A stretch of DNA of 38,720 bases from Planctomycetales bacterium (GCA_020426845.1 JAGQPF010000379.1:1-38720); one strand, 5' to 3'; numbered from the stretch's first letter, positions 18,844 to 27,906 are shown. Notes: generated by a model not told the origin, from the letters alone. Program-made: numbers and translations.

Positions 18844-19500
18844 CTACTCCTCGTCCCAACCCTGCTCTTGCCGAATCTGCTGGACCTTGTCGGTGATCTG
18901 TCGAATCACGTCGTAGTTGGCGCCCACGGCTCTGGCTTGGCGATAGAACGCGTAGCAGATCACGACACAGCCGATGATGGCGGCCATGAAGTGGACGGAG
19001 ACCCAGCGGGCGGCCTTGTCGGGCCCCATAGCGCCGGGATCGCTGGCGGCTCCGAAGGCGACGATCACCATGACCGCCATGATGCCGGTCACCGACCAAG
19101 GAAAGGCGGTGCGCTTCAACGCGTCACTTTGCCGCGGCCAGTCGTCGCCGAGCGAATAGGTGTCGCAGACTTCCCGGCACCAGCGCGTGGTGCCGACGAA
19201 GTACGTGACGGTGATGCTGTTGACCAGCACGGCGACCAAGCTGGCGCTGATCCCGAGCAGCATGTGCAGCTGCACGTGTTTTCGCAGCGGTTGATAGGCG
19301 TCGACCGCCTCGTCGCGCGCTTGCTCAAGCTCCTCGAGCTGCTTGGTGGCGCCGCTGTCGCGCCGCAGCCGAAAATCACGCTCGGCGGAAATCAGCCGCG
19401 CGGCGGCGCCGTTCAGGTCGCCGGTGTTCAGGCCCACGACCAAATTGGCCAGGAGCAACACGATTGAAAGAACGGACAGAGTGAGAAAAATGCGAGCCAC
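18844..19500 (-). CDS. Four-helix membrane protein of unknown function
   Basis: A 218-residue protein I do not recognise. It has four likely membrane helices: about 4-24 (IFLTLSVLSIVLLLANLVV), 80-102 (LLGISASLVAVLVNSITV), 135-153 (VTGIMAVMVIVAFG) and 165-185 (VHFMAAIIGCVVICYAFY). Between helices 1 and 2 lies a charged, probably coiled segment (ERDFRLRRDSGATKQLEELEQARDE in two parts), and a short charged tail follows helix 4. There are no cysteine, histidine or nucleotide motifs to suggest an enzyme. It lies 83 bases after the FHA-SpoIIE phosphatase gene in the same direction, so joint expression is plausible and a role in the same signalling path is only a guess. Confidence 0.8.
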   Translation of the reverse strand: MARIFLTLSVLSIVLLLANLVVGLNTGDLNGAAARLISAERDFRLRRDSGATKQLEELEQARDEAVDAYQPLRKHVQLHMLLGISASLVAVLVNSITVTYFVGTTRWCREVCDTYSLGDDWPRQSDALKRTAFPWSVTGIMAVMVIVAFGAASDPGAMGPDKAARWVSVHFMAAIIGCVVICYAFYRQARAVGANYDVIRQITDKVQQIRQEQGWDEE

Positions 19501-19583
19501 GGGAGGTCAGTTGCAGAAGGAAGAAGTGTGCGAAGTGGCGTGCGTAGGGTTGCACAACGCCGAGGTGGGTGACGCTGCGGCGG

Positions 19584-21302
19584 CTACGACTTGCGGCGGA
19601 AGGCGACCAGGCACATGTCGTCGTCTTGAGGGTTGTCGCCAACAAACGCCCGAATGTCATCAATGAGCTTGGCGCCCATCGTGTGGATGTTCTCGTCCGC
19701 CCGCACGTGCTCGCGGATGCGTTCGATGCCGTACAGCTGGTCGTCCTTCATCGACTCGTTGAGCCCATCCGTATAGAGCACGACCGTCTCGCCCGGCGCA
19801 ATCGGGATAGTGAGCTGCTCGTAGCCGAAGCCTTCGATGACTCCAACGGGCGGGCCGCCTTCATCGTCGCCGGGCTCATCAATCGCCCCGCTTTGGCGGC
19901 GGATGATCGGACACATATGCCCGGCGTTCACAAGCGTCAGCTCGTGTGCGACGGGATCGAGCACCACCATGATCAACGTCACAAAGCGATCAACTTGCAG
20001 GTGGCTGATCGAGTCATTCAGGAGCGTGATGGCCGTCGAGGGGCTGTCCACTCTGGCCAGATTGAACCTCGCCTCGGCGGAAAGTTTGGCCATCAACAAC
20101 GCGGCGGCCACCCCGTGTCCAACCACGTCGGCCACAATCACTGCCAGACGCCCGTCCGTCAAAGGAATGTAATCGTAGTAGTCGCCGCCCACTTTGTTGG
20201 CGGGCTCGTAGTAGTCGTAGAACTCGTAGTCGGGAAACTGCGGCCGCGAGTTGGGAAGGAAGCTGCGCTGGACCTCGTGCGCGAGCTCCAGGTCGCGATC
20301 CATCACCTGCTGCTTCATCGCGGCTTCGTGAAGTTGCGCATTGTTGATCGCAATGCCCGCTTGGACCGCCACGCTGGCCAGCACCTCGAGGTCCTCGGCC
20401 GCAAACCGCTTGCGCTGATCGAGCGTGTCGATCTGCAGCACGCCAATCGCTTCCCCGTCGCTGTTGAGCAGGGGGGCGCACATCATCGAGCGAATGCGGA
20501 AGTCCGCGATGCTCTGGCTCATCTCAAACCGCTGATCGCTGGCGGCGTCGGCCGACAGAATCGCCTCCTTGGATTCGATGACCTGCTTGACGATCGTCTT
20601 GCTGATGCGAATCGTGTCGTCCTCGCCGCGCCGGTTCTCGCAAAACCGCGGCACCAGCGAGCCGTCCTCTTGCTTCAACACGATGAAGCCGCGATCGGCC
20701 TGCACGAAAATCTTGAAAAGGCCGCGAAGCACCTGCGGCAGCACGTCATCCAACGCCACGGCCTTGCCGAGGCTCTGCATGATCTCGGCCAACGCGGCGA
20801 GCTTCACTTCGGGGCTGGCGGACACTTGCACGCCCGTGCTGCCCGAGGACACGTCCAGCTTCGACATGATCGTCGAATTGGATGACGACTCCTCGTCATC
20901 AACCATGATGGCGCCCTGGGCGGCCGGAGTGGTGATGGCAGGGCCGGACAGGCTGGAGCCGGACGACAGCAGGTGGGCCCCGGACGGCGGGGGCGCCTGA
21001 TCGTCGTGAAATGTCAGCACTACGTCGCAAATGCTGACTCGATCGCCCGGGCTGAGCTGATGGGGCTCGTTGCTGGGAAGCCGCTGGTCGTTGACATAGG
21101 TGCCATTGCGGCTGGCCAGATCGCAAATCACGTACTTGCCGTTGTCCCGGCGTATCTCGGCATGCTCGCGACTGACCGCGTCCAGGCGGAGCACGGTGTG
21201 ACATGCGGGGTGTCGGCCGAGCTTAATCCCGTCGCCCAGCTCGAGCTTTGTTCCCGAAGGGGGGCCGAGTTCGGGAGCGCTCTCAACAATCAGAAACGCC
21301 AT
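19584..21302 (-). CDS. FHA-GAF-SpoIIE (PP2C-type) protein phosphatase
   Basis: A 572-residue cytoplasmic signalling protein. Residues 25-97 are an FHA domain with the phosphothreonine-binding motifs GRHP (29-32), SREH (44-47) and SRNGTYVND (64-72). A Ser-rich linker leads to a GAF domain (about 165-325), ending in a helix (about 325-350). Residues 355-570 form a SpoIIE/RsbU-type PP2C phosphatase with metal-binding motifs VGGDYYDY (371-378) and ADVVGHGVAAALLMAK (391-406). ATG 21302 (MAFLIVESA) gives a clean start; a longer frame to 21341 is possible. Such proteins typically dephosphorylate anti-sigma antagonists or reverse Ser/Thr kinase action. The giant kinase lies three genes downstream on the same strand, but no anti-sigma or STAS gene is visible here. 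Confidence 0.92.
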   Translation of the reverse strand: MAFLIVESAPELGPPSGTKLELGDGIKLGRHPACHTVLRLDAVSREHAEIRRDNGKYVICDLASRNGTYVNDQRLPSNEPHQLSPGDRVSICDVVLTFHDDQAPPPSGAHLLSSGSSLSGPAITTPAAQGAIMVDDEESSSNSTIMSKLDVSSGSTGVQVSASPEVKLAALAEIMQSLGKAVALDDVLPQVLRGLFKIFVQADRGFIVLKQEDGSLVPRFCENRRGEDDTIRISKTIVKQVIESKEAILSADAASDQRFEMSQSIADFRIRSMMCAPLLNSDGEAIGVLQIDTLDQRKRFAAEDLEVLASVAVQAGIAINNAQLHEAAMKQQVMDRDLELAHEVQRSFLPNSRPQFPDYEFYDYYEPANKVGGDYYDYIPLTDGRLAVIVADVVGHGVAAALLMAKLSAEARFNLARVDSPSTAITLLNDSISHLQVDRFVTLIMVVLDPVAHELTLVNAGHMCPIIRRQSGAIDEPGDDEGGPPVGVIEGFGYEQLTIPIAPGETVVLYTDGLNESMKDDQLYGIERIREHVRADENIHTMGAKLIDDIRAFVGDNPQDDDMCLVAFRRKS

Positions 21303-21584
21303 CAGGAGACCTGTCCGGGATAAAAGGCAGCAAGGACGCAATTCTAGTTGGGGCGCCGGGACACCGTCAACGCGTGCCCGAACGCCGGACCCGATCGCGA
21401 CATGATGTCATGGCGTCGAGGCATAGAGGGGGCCGCATGGAAAGGCCGGACACCGATTGCGCCGCGTGCCAAAAGCCGCAGCGAGATGGCGAAGAGCTAC
21501 GTTGAAAAACGGGCGGTCGACGGGCGGTCAAAGGGGCGGTCGACGGGCGGTCGACGGGCGGTCAACGGGGCGGTCGACGGTCTC
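21303..21584. other. Gap between phosphatase gene and acyltransferase gene
   Basis: It holds the likely promoter of the FHA-SpoIIE gene and the 3' end of the acyltransferase transcript. Apart from the 11/12-base array at 21511-21579 I see a short palindrome, GACATGATGTC, near 21400, which could be an operator for the phosphatase gene but is too short to rely on. Confidence 0.35.
21511..21579. repeat. Six 11/12-base tandem repeats (GGGCGGTCGAC)
   Basis: GGGCGGTC recurs at 21511, 21522, 21534, 21545, 21556 and 21568, so the spacing runs 11, 12, 11, 11, 12. Most units contain the palindrome GTCGAC. The array begins six bases beyond the acyltransferase stop. It does not look like coding sequence; replication slippage could change its length. 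Confidence 0.8.
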
Positions 21585-22424
21585 TTAGGCCGCTCGCTCG
21601 CTCGGCTCAATCGGCCGCGAGCCGTTTGCCGCCTGCATTCCGGCGGCTGGGAGGCCCTGTGGCGCTTCCTCCGTGCCTGCCGCGCACGCTCGGATCCGCG
21701 CACGCATCGGGCAGTTCCAGGGCATCGGTTGGCGACGGGTCGGCTGTTCGTTCTCCATCCTCATTCCGGTGCGCGCCCAATGCTCGGCCGATTGTGTCAG
21801 CTGATTCAGGGAATTCTCGACCAGCTGCCGATGATGCTCGATGCCGTCGCGGTTCAATTCCGGCGGGACGTGCAGGAAGGGGCTGACAACCGCGCGGGCG
21901 CGGGCCGTTGGCTTCGGCAAGGCCAGCCGGTCCCAGGTGCGAAATCGCCAGCACGCTGAATAACCCAGTCCGCAGAGCACCAGCGGCAAACCGGTTCGCG
22001 ACGCGAGATAGATAGGGCCGGCGGCCAAATGCCGACGCGGGCCGCGCGGCCCGTCCGGCGTGATCGCAATGTTGCTCAGCCGGCTGCTGGTGATGAGCTC
22101 TCGCATCGCTTTGGCGCCGCCACGATTCGTGGAGCCCCGGATCAATGAGAAACCCATGTGGCGCGCCGCGCAGGAAAGCCACTCGGCGTCCCCGTGTTTG
22201 CTGATCAGCATCGCGATCCGGCAATGGCCACGCAAATAAAACAAAAACGGGATGTACTCGTGCCAGAACAGATAGATCGCCGGCCCGTCGAACTGCTCGG
22301 AGGCTGGGTCCACATGCGGTTGATACGCGGCGTAGCGGTAGTCCAGCGACCCCATCCAGTGTCGCGTAAACGTGGCGATGCCGAGGCCGCCGAGCCGTTT
22401 GAGGAATTGGCTGTTGATTCGCAT
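21585..22424 (-). CDS. DUF374 lysophospholipid acyltransferase-like protein
   Basis: A 279-residue protein matching the DUF374 branch of the LPLAT acyltransferases. Motifs: FWHEYIPFLFYLRG near residue 53, LISKHGDAEWLS near 73, RGSTNRGGAKAMREL near 95, and TPDGPRGPRRHLAAGPIYLASRTGLPLV near 120-147. The family is thought to transfer acyl groups in lipid A or phospholipid synthesis, but few members have been tested. The last 50 or so residues, after MRMENEQPTRRQP, are low-complexity, rich in Arg, Pro and Ala, and unlike the family; they run up to the tandem array at 21511-21579. The AsmA-like gene lies 193 bases upstream on the same strand, which fits envelope lipid work. Confidence 0.85.
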   Translation of the reverse strand: MRINSQFLKRLGGLGIATFTRHWMGSLDYRYAAYQPHVDPASEQFDGPAIYLFWHEYIPFLFYLRGHCRIAMLISKHGDAEWLSCAARHMGFSLIRGSTNRGGAKAMRELITSSRLSNIAITPDGPRGPRRHLAAGPIYLASRTGLPLVLCGLGYSACWRFRTWDRLALPKPTARARAVVSPFLHVPPELNRDGIEHHRQLVENSLNQLTQSAEHWARTGMRMENEQPTRRQPMPWNCPMRARIRACAAGTEEAPQGLPAAGMQAANGSRPIEPSERAA

Positions 22425-22537
22425 GGCTCACCGAGGTTCACGAGGAACGGGCATGGTAGTGGATCGAGGGGCCCGCTGACGAGGCCGATTTGGCGCGGCA
22501 ACGAGTGCCTGTTGATTCGTTGCGGAGCGGATTGGTC

Positions 22538-22582
22538 TCACGAGGGCCTCACGAGGGCAGCATGAGGGCAGCATGAGGGAAT
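22538..22582. repeat. Four degenerate 11/12-base tandem repeats
   Basis: TCACGAGGGCC, TCACGAGGGCAG, CATGAGGGCAG and CATGAGGGAAT follow each other in the gap between the acyltransferase and AsmA-like genes. The units have diverged more than those at 13981 or 21511 but keep the ATGAGGG/ACGAGGG core. Confidence 0.65.
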
Positions 22583-22617
22583 TTATGAGTGAGGGATAAG
22601 GGGCCACGGGGAGCAGC

Positions 22618-25600
22618 TCATCGCACTCGCTTGAGCAAAGGCAGGTTGTCGGCCACGGCCCGTTTGCGTTGGGCGTCCGGGAACAGTCGCTGCAAGGTGT
22701 CGTTCAGTTCGGGGAATGCTCGCCGAGTGATCTCGGGGTGCTCCAGCGAGCCGGCCACGTCAATTTCGAGGATGGACCGGCCGGGATCGCGGAACAGCAG
22801 CCAGTTGTCGCCATTGCGGCTGCGATTCGCGGTGTACAGCGTCAGATCAAGCTGGCGTTGGAAGGACATCTCACCCGTGCCGCGCAGTCGAATGGCGCCG
22901 TCCAGCTCCATGCGATCCAGATAGATGCGGTCGCCGACGATGCGAAAGTTGGTGTTGCCGTTGCTGATCAAGCTGCGATCGTTCTCGCGCAGGGAGAACA
23001 ACTGCAGCAGGCTGACCATCACGGGCGCCTCGTAAATGTCGGCGTTGTGCATTTCGGCGTAGCCCTCGCCCTTGAGCGTGTGCACGCCGCGCGTGCTGCC
23101 CGACAGCAGCAGGGTGCCGTCTGCCTGGCCTGCCACGCGGCCGCCCACGGGCACGGTTTGGCGAGCCAAGTTGGACAGCTGGCCGTTGGCCAGCGATGCC
23201 GTGAGTTCAAATCGTTGGCTGCCGTCCAGCAGGAACTCGGCGTCGCCGGTCATCACGCCGCCAAAAGCGCGAGCCTGGATTTGACGCTGTTGGTGCGAGT
23301 TGGCCCAGCTGCCGAGACGGATGCTGTGGTTGTCCATCGTCAGCGGGCCTTTGATCTGGTGCACCGTGGTGCCGCGCACTTCGAACGAGTCGACGTTCAA
23401 CTCGCCGTTGATGGCAAACAGCGATTGTTTCGCCGCGCCGCGCATCCGCATCTGCCCGCGCACTTTGTCCAAAGGCAGCTGGCCGATGCGGGCTGAGCCG
23501 TTCTCGATGTCCAAGGTCACGTCCCATTTCGCGTCGTCGATTGGAGGCGACGCGCCGTGGATGCCCTGCAGCGTCAGCGTGCCGTCCAGATCGATTGGGC
23601 CTCGCAATTGAGCCAAAGCGATCGCCGGCGCAACCGCGGACGGCACGCAGCTCAGCAAATCGCGATCCATCGTCAGGTTGTCCGCGACCAGCCGTTTGAA
23701 GTCGGCGACCCAGCGGTCGTCGTGACAAACCGTGCGCCCCTCGGCCTCCCAATTCGCGTTGCCATGGACGCCGCGCAGGCCCTCCAGCTGCGTGACGCCG
23801 TCGGAGTAGACCACCTTGCCGGTGACCTGCTCCAGGCGATAGGGCAAGCCGGGAATAAACACGCTCAACGCCAACGCGTTCTCGCCTCGCGCCGGCGGCT
23901 GCTTCCAGACAGAAACTCGCGTGCGCGTGCGGCTTTGCAACGCATGGTGCTCGAGCTCCACTTGGATGTCGTCCAGCGTGCCGATGGGACGCATCTGATG
24001 CCAGAGCCGTTGCACGTGGGGCGGCAGCGACTGTCGCAGCTCGTTGTCGAGCATGACGTGCGTGCCGTGAAAGCTGAGCTTCAAGTGCGGCTCGTCGCCG
24101 GGAGGCGAATCGCGCCAGGTTCCTTGGCAAGTGATGTGGGCATCGTCGTTGCGGCCGGCGACGTCGAACGTCCAGTTGTCGTTCTGCATCGTGACCAGCC
24201 CCTCGATCCGGCCCACGGGATACGGCAGTGTTTCGTAATTCACTGCCAAGCTGGTCAACCGAATCGAGGTTTGCTTCTGCAGCGGCTGGAACGGGCCGTC
24301 ACGGTGCACGTATCCCCAGATCTTGAGCGTACCTTGGGGTTGAAACGAACGCACAATCCGTTGCCCGGCCGGCGAGAGCGCGCCGATCATCTCCTCATCG
24401 AGCGGGACTGCGGCTTCCGTGCCGAGCTCCAGCCAGCCGTACGGCCCGGGAGTGCCGAGCCCGCGCACATCGCCAACGATTCGCACCTGCTGACCGCTCA
24501 CCGGAGCGACGAGGTTGACGGCGAGTCGTTCGCCGCGAACCGCAAACGATCCCGAGGCGCGATGGAAACGGTAGGGCAGCTCGGGGAATTGAAACGCCAG
24601 GTCGTGGCACTCGAGGTCGAGTTGGTTTTGCACGACGCCCTCGGCGGCGCTGCGCTCAAACGTCCAGGTGGCGCGGTCGATCTCGCCGACGGCGCCATAC
24701 TGCTGCCATGATTTCGCAAGCGACTCCGGCGCCAACGCCGCCAAGCGTTCGGTGACGCGCAGGTTGGCGACCTCAAGGTCGGTGCGGAAACGTCGTTGGC
24801 TGCGGTCCCAAAACAATTCCTTGAGATCGAGCGAGGCGCCGGCCGCTGTGGCCTTGCCGTCACTCACTCGAAGTTGTTGTGAATCGACAAACAATCGCGC
24901 AGTGACGTTGTCCAGCGGCAGCGGCAAGTTGGCATGCGCAATGCGGCCGCCACGCAATTCGCACGACATGCGATAACGCAGTGGTTTCCCGGGCCCGCCC
25001 CACCAGGTGGAGTCGATGTCGCGCAACACGCCGCGAATCTGCCAGTCCTCCAACGGCGCTCCGAGCACAGCGGCCAGTTTCAGCAGCTCCGGCCGAATCT
25101 CCTGACGCGGTGTGCGGCAGGAGGCGACGAAGCTGCCCTCGCACGGATCGAGCCGGCCCACCACGCTCAACTCGTCCGAGCCCAGCCCGGTGCGCAGCAG
25201 CACACGCCACATGGCATAGGGCGCGTCATCCATATAGTTGGGCAGCAGGTCCACGTGCAGGTCGACGAACTTCATCGGCCGCGTCGCCGGCGTTGTGACG
25301 GTCGTCTGCAGATCGCGAATCAGGATCGGGATGGGGGACCGCTCTCGCTCGTCGCGGCAGGCGGCCGGCAACAGCTTGCGAAAGCTCCAATGTCCCTCGC
25401 GGGACTGACTGACTTGCAGCTTGACGCCGTTGAGCTCGATGGAGGTCGGCTCGGGATGTCCCGTGGCAAGTTCGGTGAGATCAGTGGTGCATTTCAACAC
25501 CAGACTATCGATCTCCGCCATGGGGGATGGCTTTTCGTCCTCGAACATCAGCACCTGCTGGACTTCGATCCCGACGCCCTCCACTCGCCGCGCGCTGCGG

Positions 25601-25854
25601 ACCGTGACTCGCAGATCCGGAAAACGGCTGGCCAGCTCCGCCTGCACATGCAGACGGATCTCTTCGTCTAGCCGGTCGAAGAGCTTGCGGCCGGCAACCA
25701 CCGACAGCACGGCGATAACGATCGTGCAGAGGAGCGTCCAGCAGGCGATGCTGAAGCATTTGGCGATGATGCGACGCAGCGGACCGCGTCGCGAGCGCTG
25801 CGGGGGTTGCGAGCGCTGCGGGCGTTGCGAACGCTGCGGGCGTCGGGTGCTCAT
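22618..25854 (-). CDS. AsmA-like inner-membrane protein with large periplasmic domain
   Basis: A 1,078-residue protein anchored by one helix at about 31-54 (WTLLCTIVIAVLSVV) after a basic cytoplasmic tail. The rest is a long beta-rich chain. The C-terminal part (LKGEGYAEMHNADIYEAPV, LFSLRENDRSLISNGN, LRGTGEMSFQRQLDLTLY) is like the AsmA/TamB superfamily, proposed to form grooves that carry phospholipids between membranes. The cytoplasmic tail holds a threefold hexapeptide, RPQRSQ/RPQRSQ/PPQRSR, from an 18-base tandem repeat at 25791-25844. The start codon at 25852-25854 overlaps the stop of the glycosyltransferase gene by four bases, so translation is probably coupled. The assignment to AsmA-like is by pattern only. 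Confidence 0.75.
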   Translation of the reverse strand: MSTRRPQRSQRPQRSQPPQRSRRGPLRRIIAKCFSIACWTLLCTIVIAVLSVVAGRKLFDRLDEEIRLHVQAELASRFPDLRVTVRSARRVEGVGIEVQQVLMFEDEKPSPMAEIDSLVLKCTTDLTELATGHPEPTSIELNGVKLQVSQSREGHWSFRKLLPAACRDERERSPIPILIRDLQTTVTTPATRPMKFVDLHVDLLPNYMDDAPYAMWRVLLRTGLGSDELSVVGRLDPCEGSFVASCRTPRQEIRPELLKLAAVLGAPLEDWQIRGVLRDIDSTWWGGPGKPLRYRMSCELRGGRIAHANLPLPLDNVTARLFVDSQQLRVSDGKATAAGASLDLKELFWDRSQRRFRTDLEVANLRVTERLAALAPESLAKSWQQYGAVGEIDRATWTFERSAAEGVVQNQLDLECHDLAFQFPELPYRFHRASGSFAVRGERLAVNLVAPVSGQQVRIVGDVRGLGTPGPYGWLELGTEAAVPLDEEMIGALSPAGQRIVRSFQPQGTLKIWGYVHRDGPFQPLQKQTSIRLTSLAVNYETLPYPVGRIEGLVTMQNDNWTFDVAGRNDDAHITCQGTWRDSPPGDEPHLKLSFHGTHVMLDNELRQSLPPHVQRLWHQMRPIGTLDDIQVELEHHALQSRTRTRVSVWKQPPARGENALALSVFIPGLPYRLEQVTGKVVYSDGVTQLEGLRGVHGNANWEAEGRTVCHDDRWVADFKRLVADNLTMDRDLLSCVPSAVAPAIALAQLRGPIDLDGTLTLQGIHGASPPIDDAKWDVTLDIENGSARIGQLPLDKVRGQMRMRGAAKQSLFAINGELNVDSFEVRGTTVHQIKGPLTMDNHSIRLGSWANSHQQRQIQARAFGGVMTGDAEFLLDGSQRFELTASLANGQLSNLARQTVPVGGRVAGQADGTLLLSGSTRGVHTLKGEGYAEMHNADIYEAPVMVSLLQLFSLRENDRSLISNGNTNFRIVGDRIYLDRMELDGAIRLRGTGEMSFQRQLDLTLYTANRSRNGDNWLLFRDPGRSILEIDVAGSLEHPEITRRAFPELNDTLQRLFPDAQRKRAVADNLPLLKRVR
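25791..25844 (-). repeat. Three 18-base tandem repeats inside the AsmA-like gene
   Basis: Three copies differing at three positions encode the N-terminal RPQRSQ-type hexapeptides. Because the unit is a multiple of three, copy-number change would keep the frame and only lengthen or shorten the cytoplasmic tail. Confidence 0.8.
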
Positions 25855-27143
25855 GCGGGTCCCCCGTCACGCTCGGAAGGCGTTGGCCGCTGGCCTCCAC
25901 GCAGATGTCGCAACAGTGTCACCCAGCCGACGGCGGCGACGGGGGCCAGCGCCAGCATGGCTGGCTGGCGATAGCGAATCGAGCTGACAAACACGACGTG
26001 CAACGAGGTCAGATAGAGCGCCGGCAACGCGAGCGCCCAAGTCCGCCAACTGCGGCGGAGGCGCCACATGCCTGTCACGATCAGCGCCGCGAGCGGCACG
26101 TAGCCGCAGGCGACGATCAGCTTCATCTTCGCGCCGCCGAACTTCTTGCTGTCCGGCCACGGCGACCACATCCGCGCGAACTTCACCGCGCCCAGTCGAG
26201 CTGCCTCGCCCGGATGCTCGCGCGCCCACGCGACTGCCTTGTCGCGCAGTCGTTGATTGAAGCGAACCTCGAAGTCCGCCATGTCGCGGCCCTCGCGGCG
26301 ATACTCCTCTTTGAACAACGCGGCCTCGCGGTCCACGAAATCCATGTTGCTCGAGCCGTCCGCCTGCGGGCTCCAGCCATCCATCAGCGAGGCGCCGATC
26401 TGCAATGTCGTGGGCACAAAGCGACCGGTGACCCGGTAATTGCGAATCCACCACGGCGACATGACCAGACACATCGCGACGCCCATCAGCGCGCAGTGCA
26501 GCCAGGTCCGCGCGCTCAGGCGAGAGCGCAACAGCTCCAGCAGCGCCACGCCAGGCGTGAACAACAGCCAACTCGGGCGAATCAGCACCGCCAGCCCGCC
26601 CACGGCGCCGACCATCAGCGCCCAACGGCTGCCACCGCCCGCCATCAATCGCTGGTGGCAGTAAAGTTGCCAGAGCAGGCAGGGTGCAAACGGCGCCTCG
26701 CTGAGTACAAACACGCTCATGGCAATGGCGCCGGGGTAGAGGGTCGCGATCCAACCCGACCAACATGGCGCCGCGGACAACTCCGGCTCGTCGCGGAGCA
26801 ACTGACGCGTCAACGGAATGCAAAGCAACACCGCAGCCACGCCCAGCACGCTGTTCAAGCAACGCGCGAGCAGCACCGGCGGCGTGTCAGCCAGCCAAAA
26901 CAACGGAGCGAGCAACAACGGGTAGCCCGGCGCCCGAAACACTCGCAAGCGTGTGCCATAGGCGTACGGCTCGCCGTGCGCGAGATCGCGCGCCAAGTGC
27001 CAATACGAGTCGCTATCGCCAAAGGCAAACGGTTGGTCTCCCAAGCGATGCTGCCACCACCAACTGGCGCCGACACGCAACGTGAGCGCCACCAACACCA
27101 GGCTGACCAAACAGATCAGTCCCGGTTTCCCCGGCAACCCCAT
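25851..27143 (-). CDS. GT-C family glycosyltransferase (GT39/ArnT-like)
   Basis: A 430-residue polytopic membrane protein. Near the N-terminus, after a first membrane helix (LICLVSLVLVALTLRVG), comes the acidic loop FGDSDSYWHLARDLAHGEPY followed by RVFRAPGYPLLLAPLFW, the pattern of GT-C enzymes that use polyprenyl-phosphate sugar donors at the outer face of the membrane. About eight to ten helices follow, plus a soluble loop (about 230-310) that includes DFVDREAALFKEEYRREGRD. The acceptor (lipid, protein or glycan) is unknown. ATG 27143 (MGLPGKPGLICL) is chosen; the frame continues upstream to 27311 but that part spans a dispersed repeat (27204-27234) and looks non-coding. It overlaps the AsmA-like gene downstream by four bases. 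Confidence 0.8.
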   Translation of the reverse strand: MGLPGKPGLICLVSLVLVALTLRVGASWWWQHRLGDQPFAFGDSDSYWHLARDLAHGEPYAYGTRLRVFRAPGYPLLLAPLFWLADTPPVLLARCLNSVLGVAAVLLCIPLTRQLLRDEPELSAAPCWSGWIATLYPGAIAMSVFVLSEAPFAPCLLWQLYCHQRLMAGGGSRWALMVGAVGGLAVLIRPSWLLFTPGVALLELLRSRLSARTWLHCALMGVAMCLVMSPWWIRNYRVTGRFVPTTLQIGASLMDGWSPQADGSSNMDFVDREAALFKEEYRREGRDMADFEVRFNQRLRDKAVAWAREHPGEAARLGAVKFARMWSPWPDSKKFGGAKMKLIVACGYVPLAALIVTGMWRLRRSWRTWALALPALYLTSLHVVFVSSIRYRQPAMLALAPVAAVGWVTLLRHLRGGQRPTPSERDGGPA

Positions 27144-27192
27144 GGGGCGGCGTTCGGTGGTGGCAACGGCGCGAGTCAAGTCGCAACTCCGA

Positions 27193-27234
27193 CGAGGGAT
27201 AGAAAGGAAACCCGAAGCGTAAGCGAGGGATAGA
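27193..27234. repeat. Dispersed repeat with core GGAAACCCGAAGCGTAAGC
   Basis: The core at about 27206-27224 is followed by GAGGGATAG. CGAGGGATAGA occurs twice, at 27193-27203 and 27224-27234, flanking the core. A related copy lies at 36695-36730. From general familiarity, similar sequences are scattered through many planctomycete genomes; this should be verified by search. It lies about 50-90 bases upstream of the GT-C gene start. Confidence 0.6.
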
Positions 27235-27624
27235 GCTGACACCGTCGCGACGACATCGCCACCACTTCGCGACGACATCGCCGACATGATCCGGTTGGTG
27301 CGCAGCGGCACCCCTGGGCCGGGGCGGGGATAGTAGGCCCTTCGGCCCTCGGGGTCAACGCGTCTAAGTCGTTGCCTTCAAAACGAGTTACGACGTTTGG
27401 CCGCCTCGCGACGGCAACGCGGTTCCGGGCTCCCGTCGGGTGCTCGTTTCCGCCGCTGCAGCACCGGGAATTGCCTTGTGGTGAGCTGGGTGGCTTGTGG
27501 CAAGTGGGAGGGATAGGTTAGCCATTCGGACCAGCGGAAGTCTGCTTCTTAGACAAGGCAGCCCTGCCCTGGCGATTGTGAGCAAGCCCTTGCAATTCAA
27601 CCGGTTGCGTCGTTCGAACCTCCG

Positions 27625-27652
27625 TTTACTTCGCGCGCCCAGCAAGTATACT
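27625..27652 (+). promoter_or_regulatory. Possible sigma-70-type promoter for the MFS gene
   Basis: TTTACT (27625-27630), a 16-base spacer, then TATACT (27647-27652), in a stretch otherwise rich in G+C. Transcription would start near 27659, leaving an untranslated leader of about 260 bases before ATG 27921. The -10 box is good and the -35 box is only fair. Confidence 0.3.
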
Positions 27653-27906
27653 CAGCAATTCTTCCCAAACACCCCACTTCCACAATGTTGGCAATTCGAC
27701 CGTGGAATTGGCGGGCGTTGCATTGTTCACGACAACCATCAACCAACTGTGGGCGCGCTGAATTGACAGTGGCGCCGACACGAGCGACAGCACTAACGGG
27801 TGGCTTTGAGAGAGAGAGTTGCTTGGTTTCGACCTGTCGGCGGCTGCCGTTGGCGAGGGACAAGCGCTATCGTGGCTCAGCGCTTTCACGTCGGGCATGC
27901 TCATCC

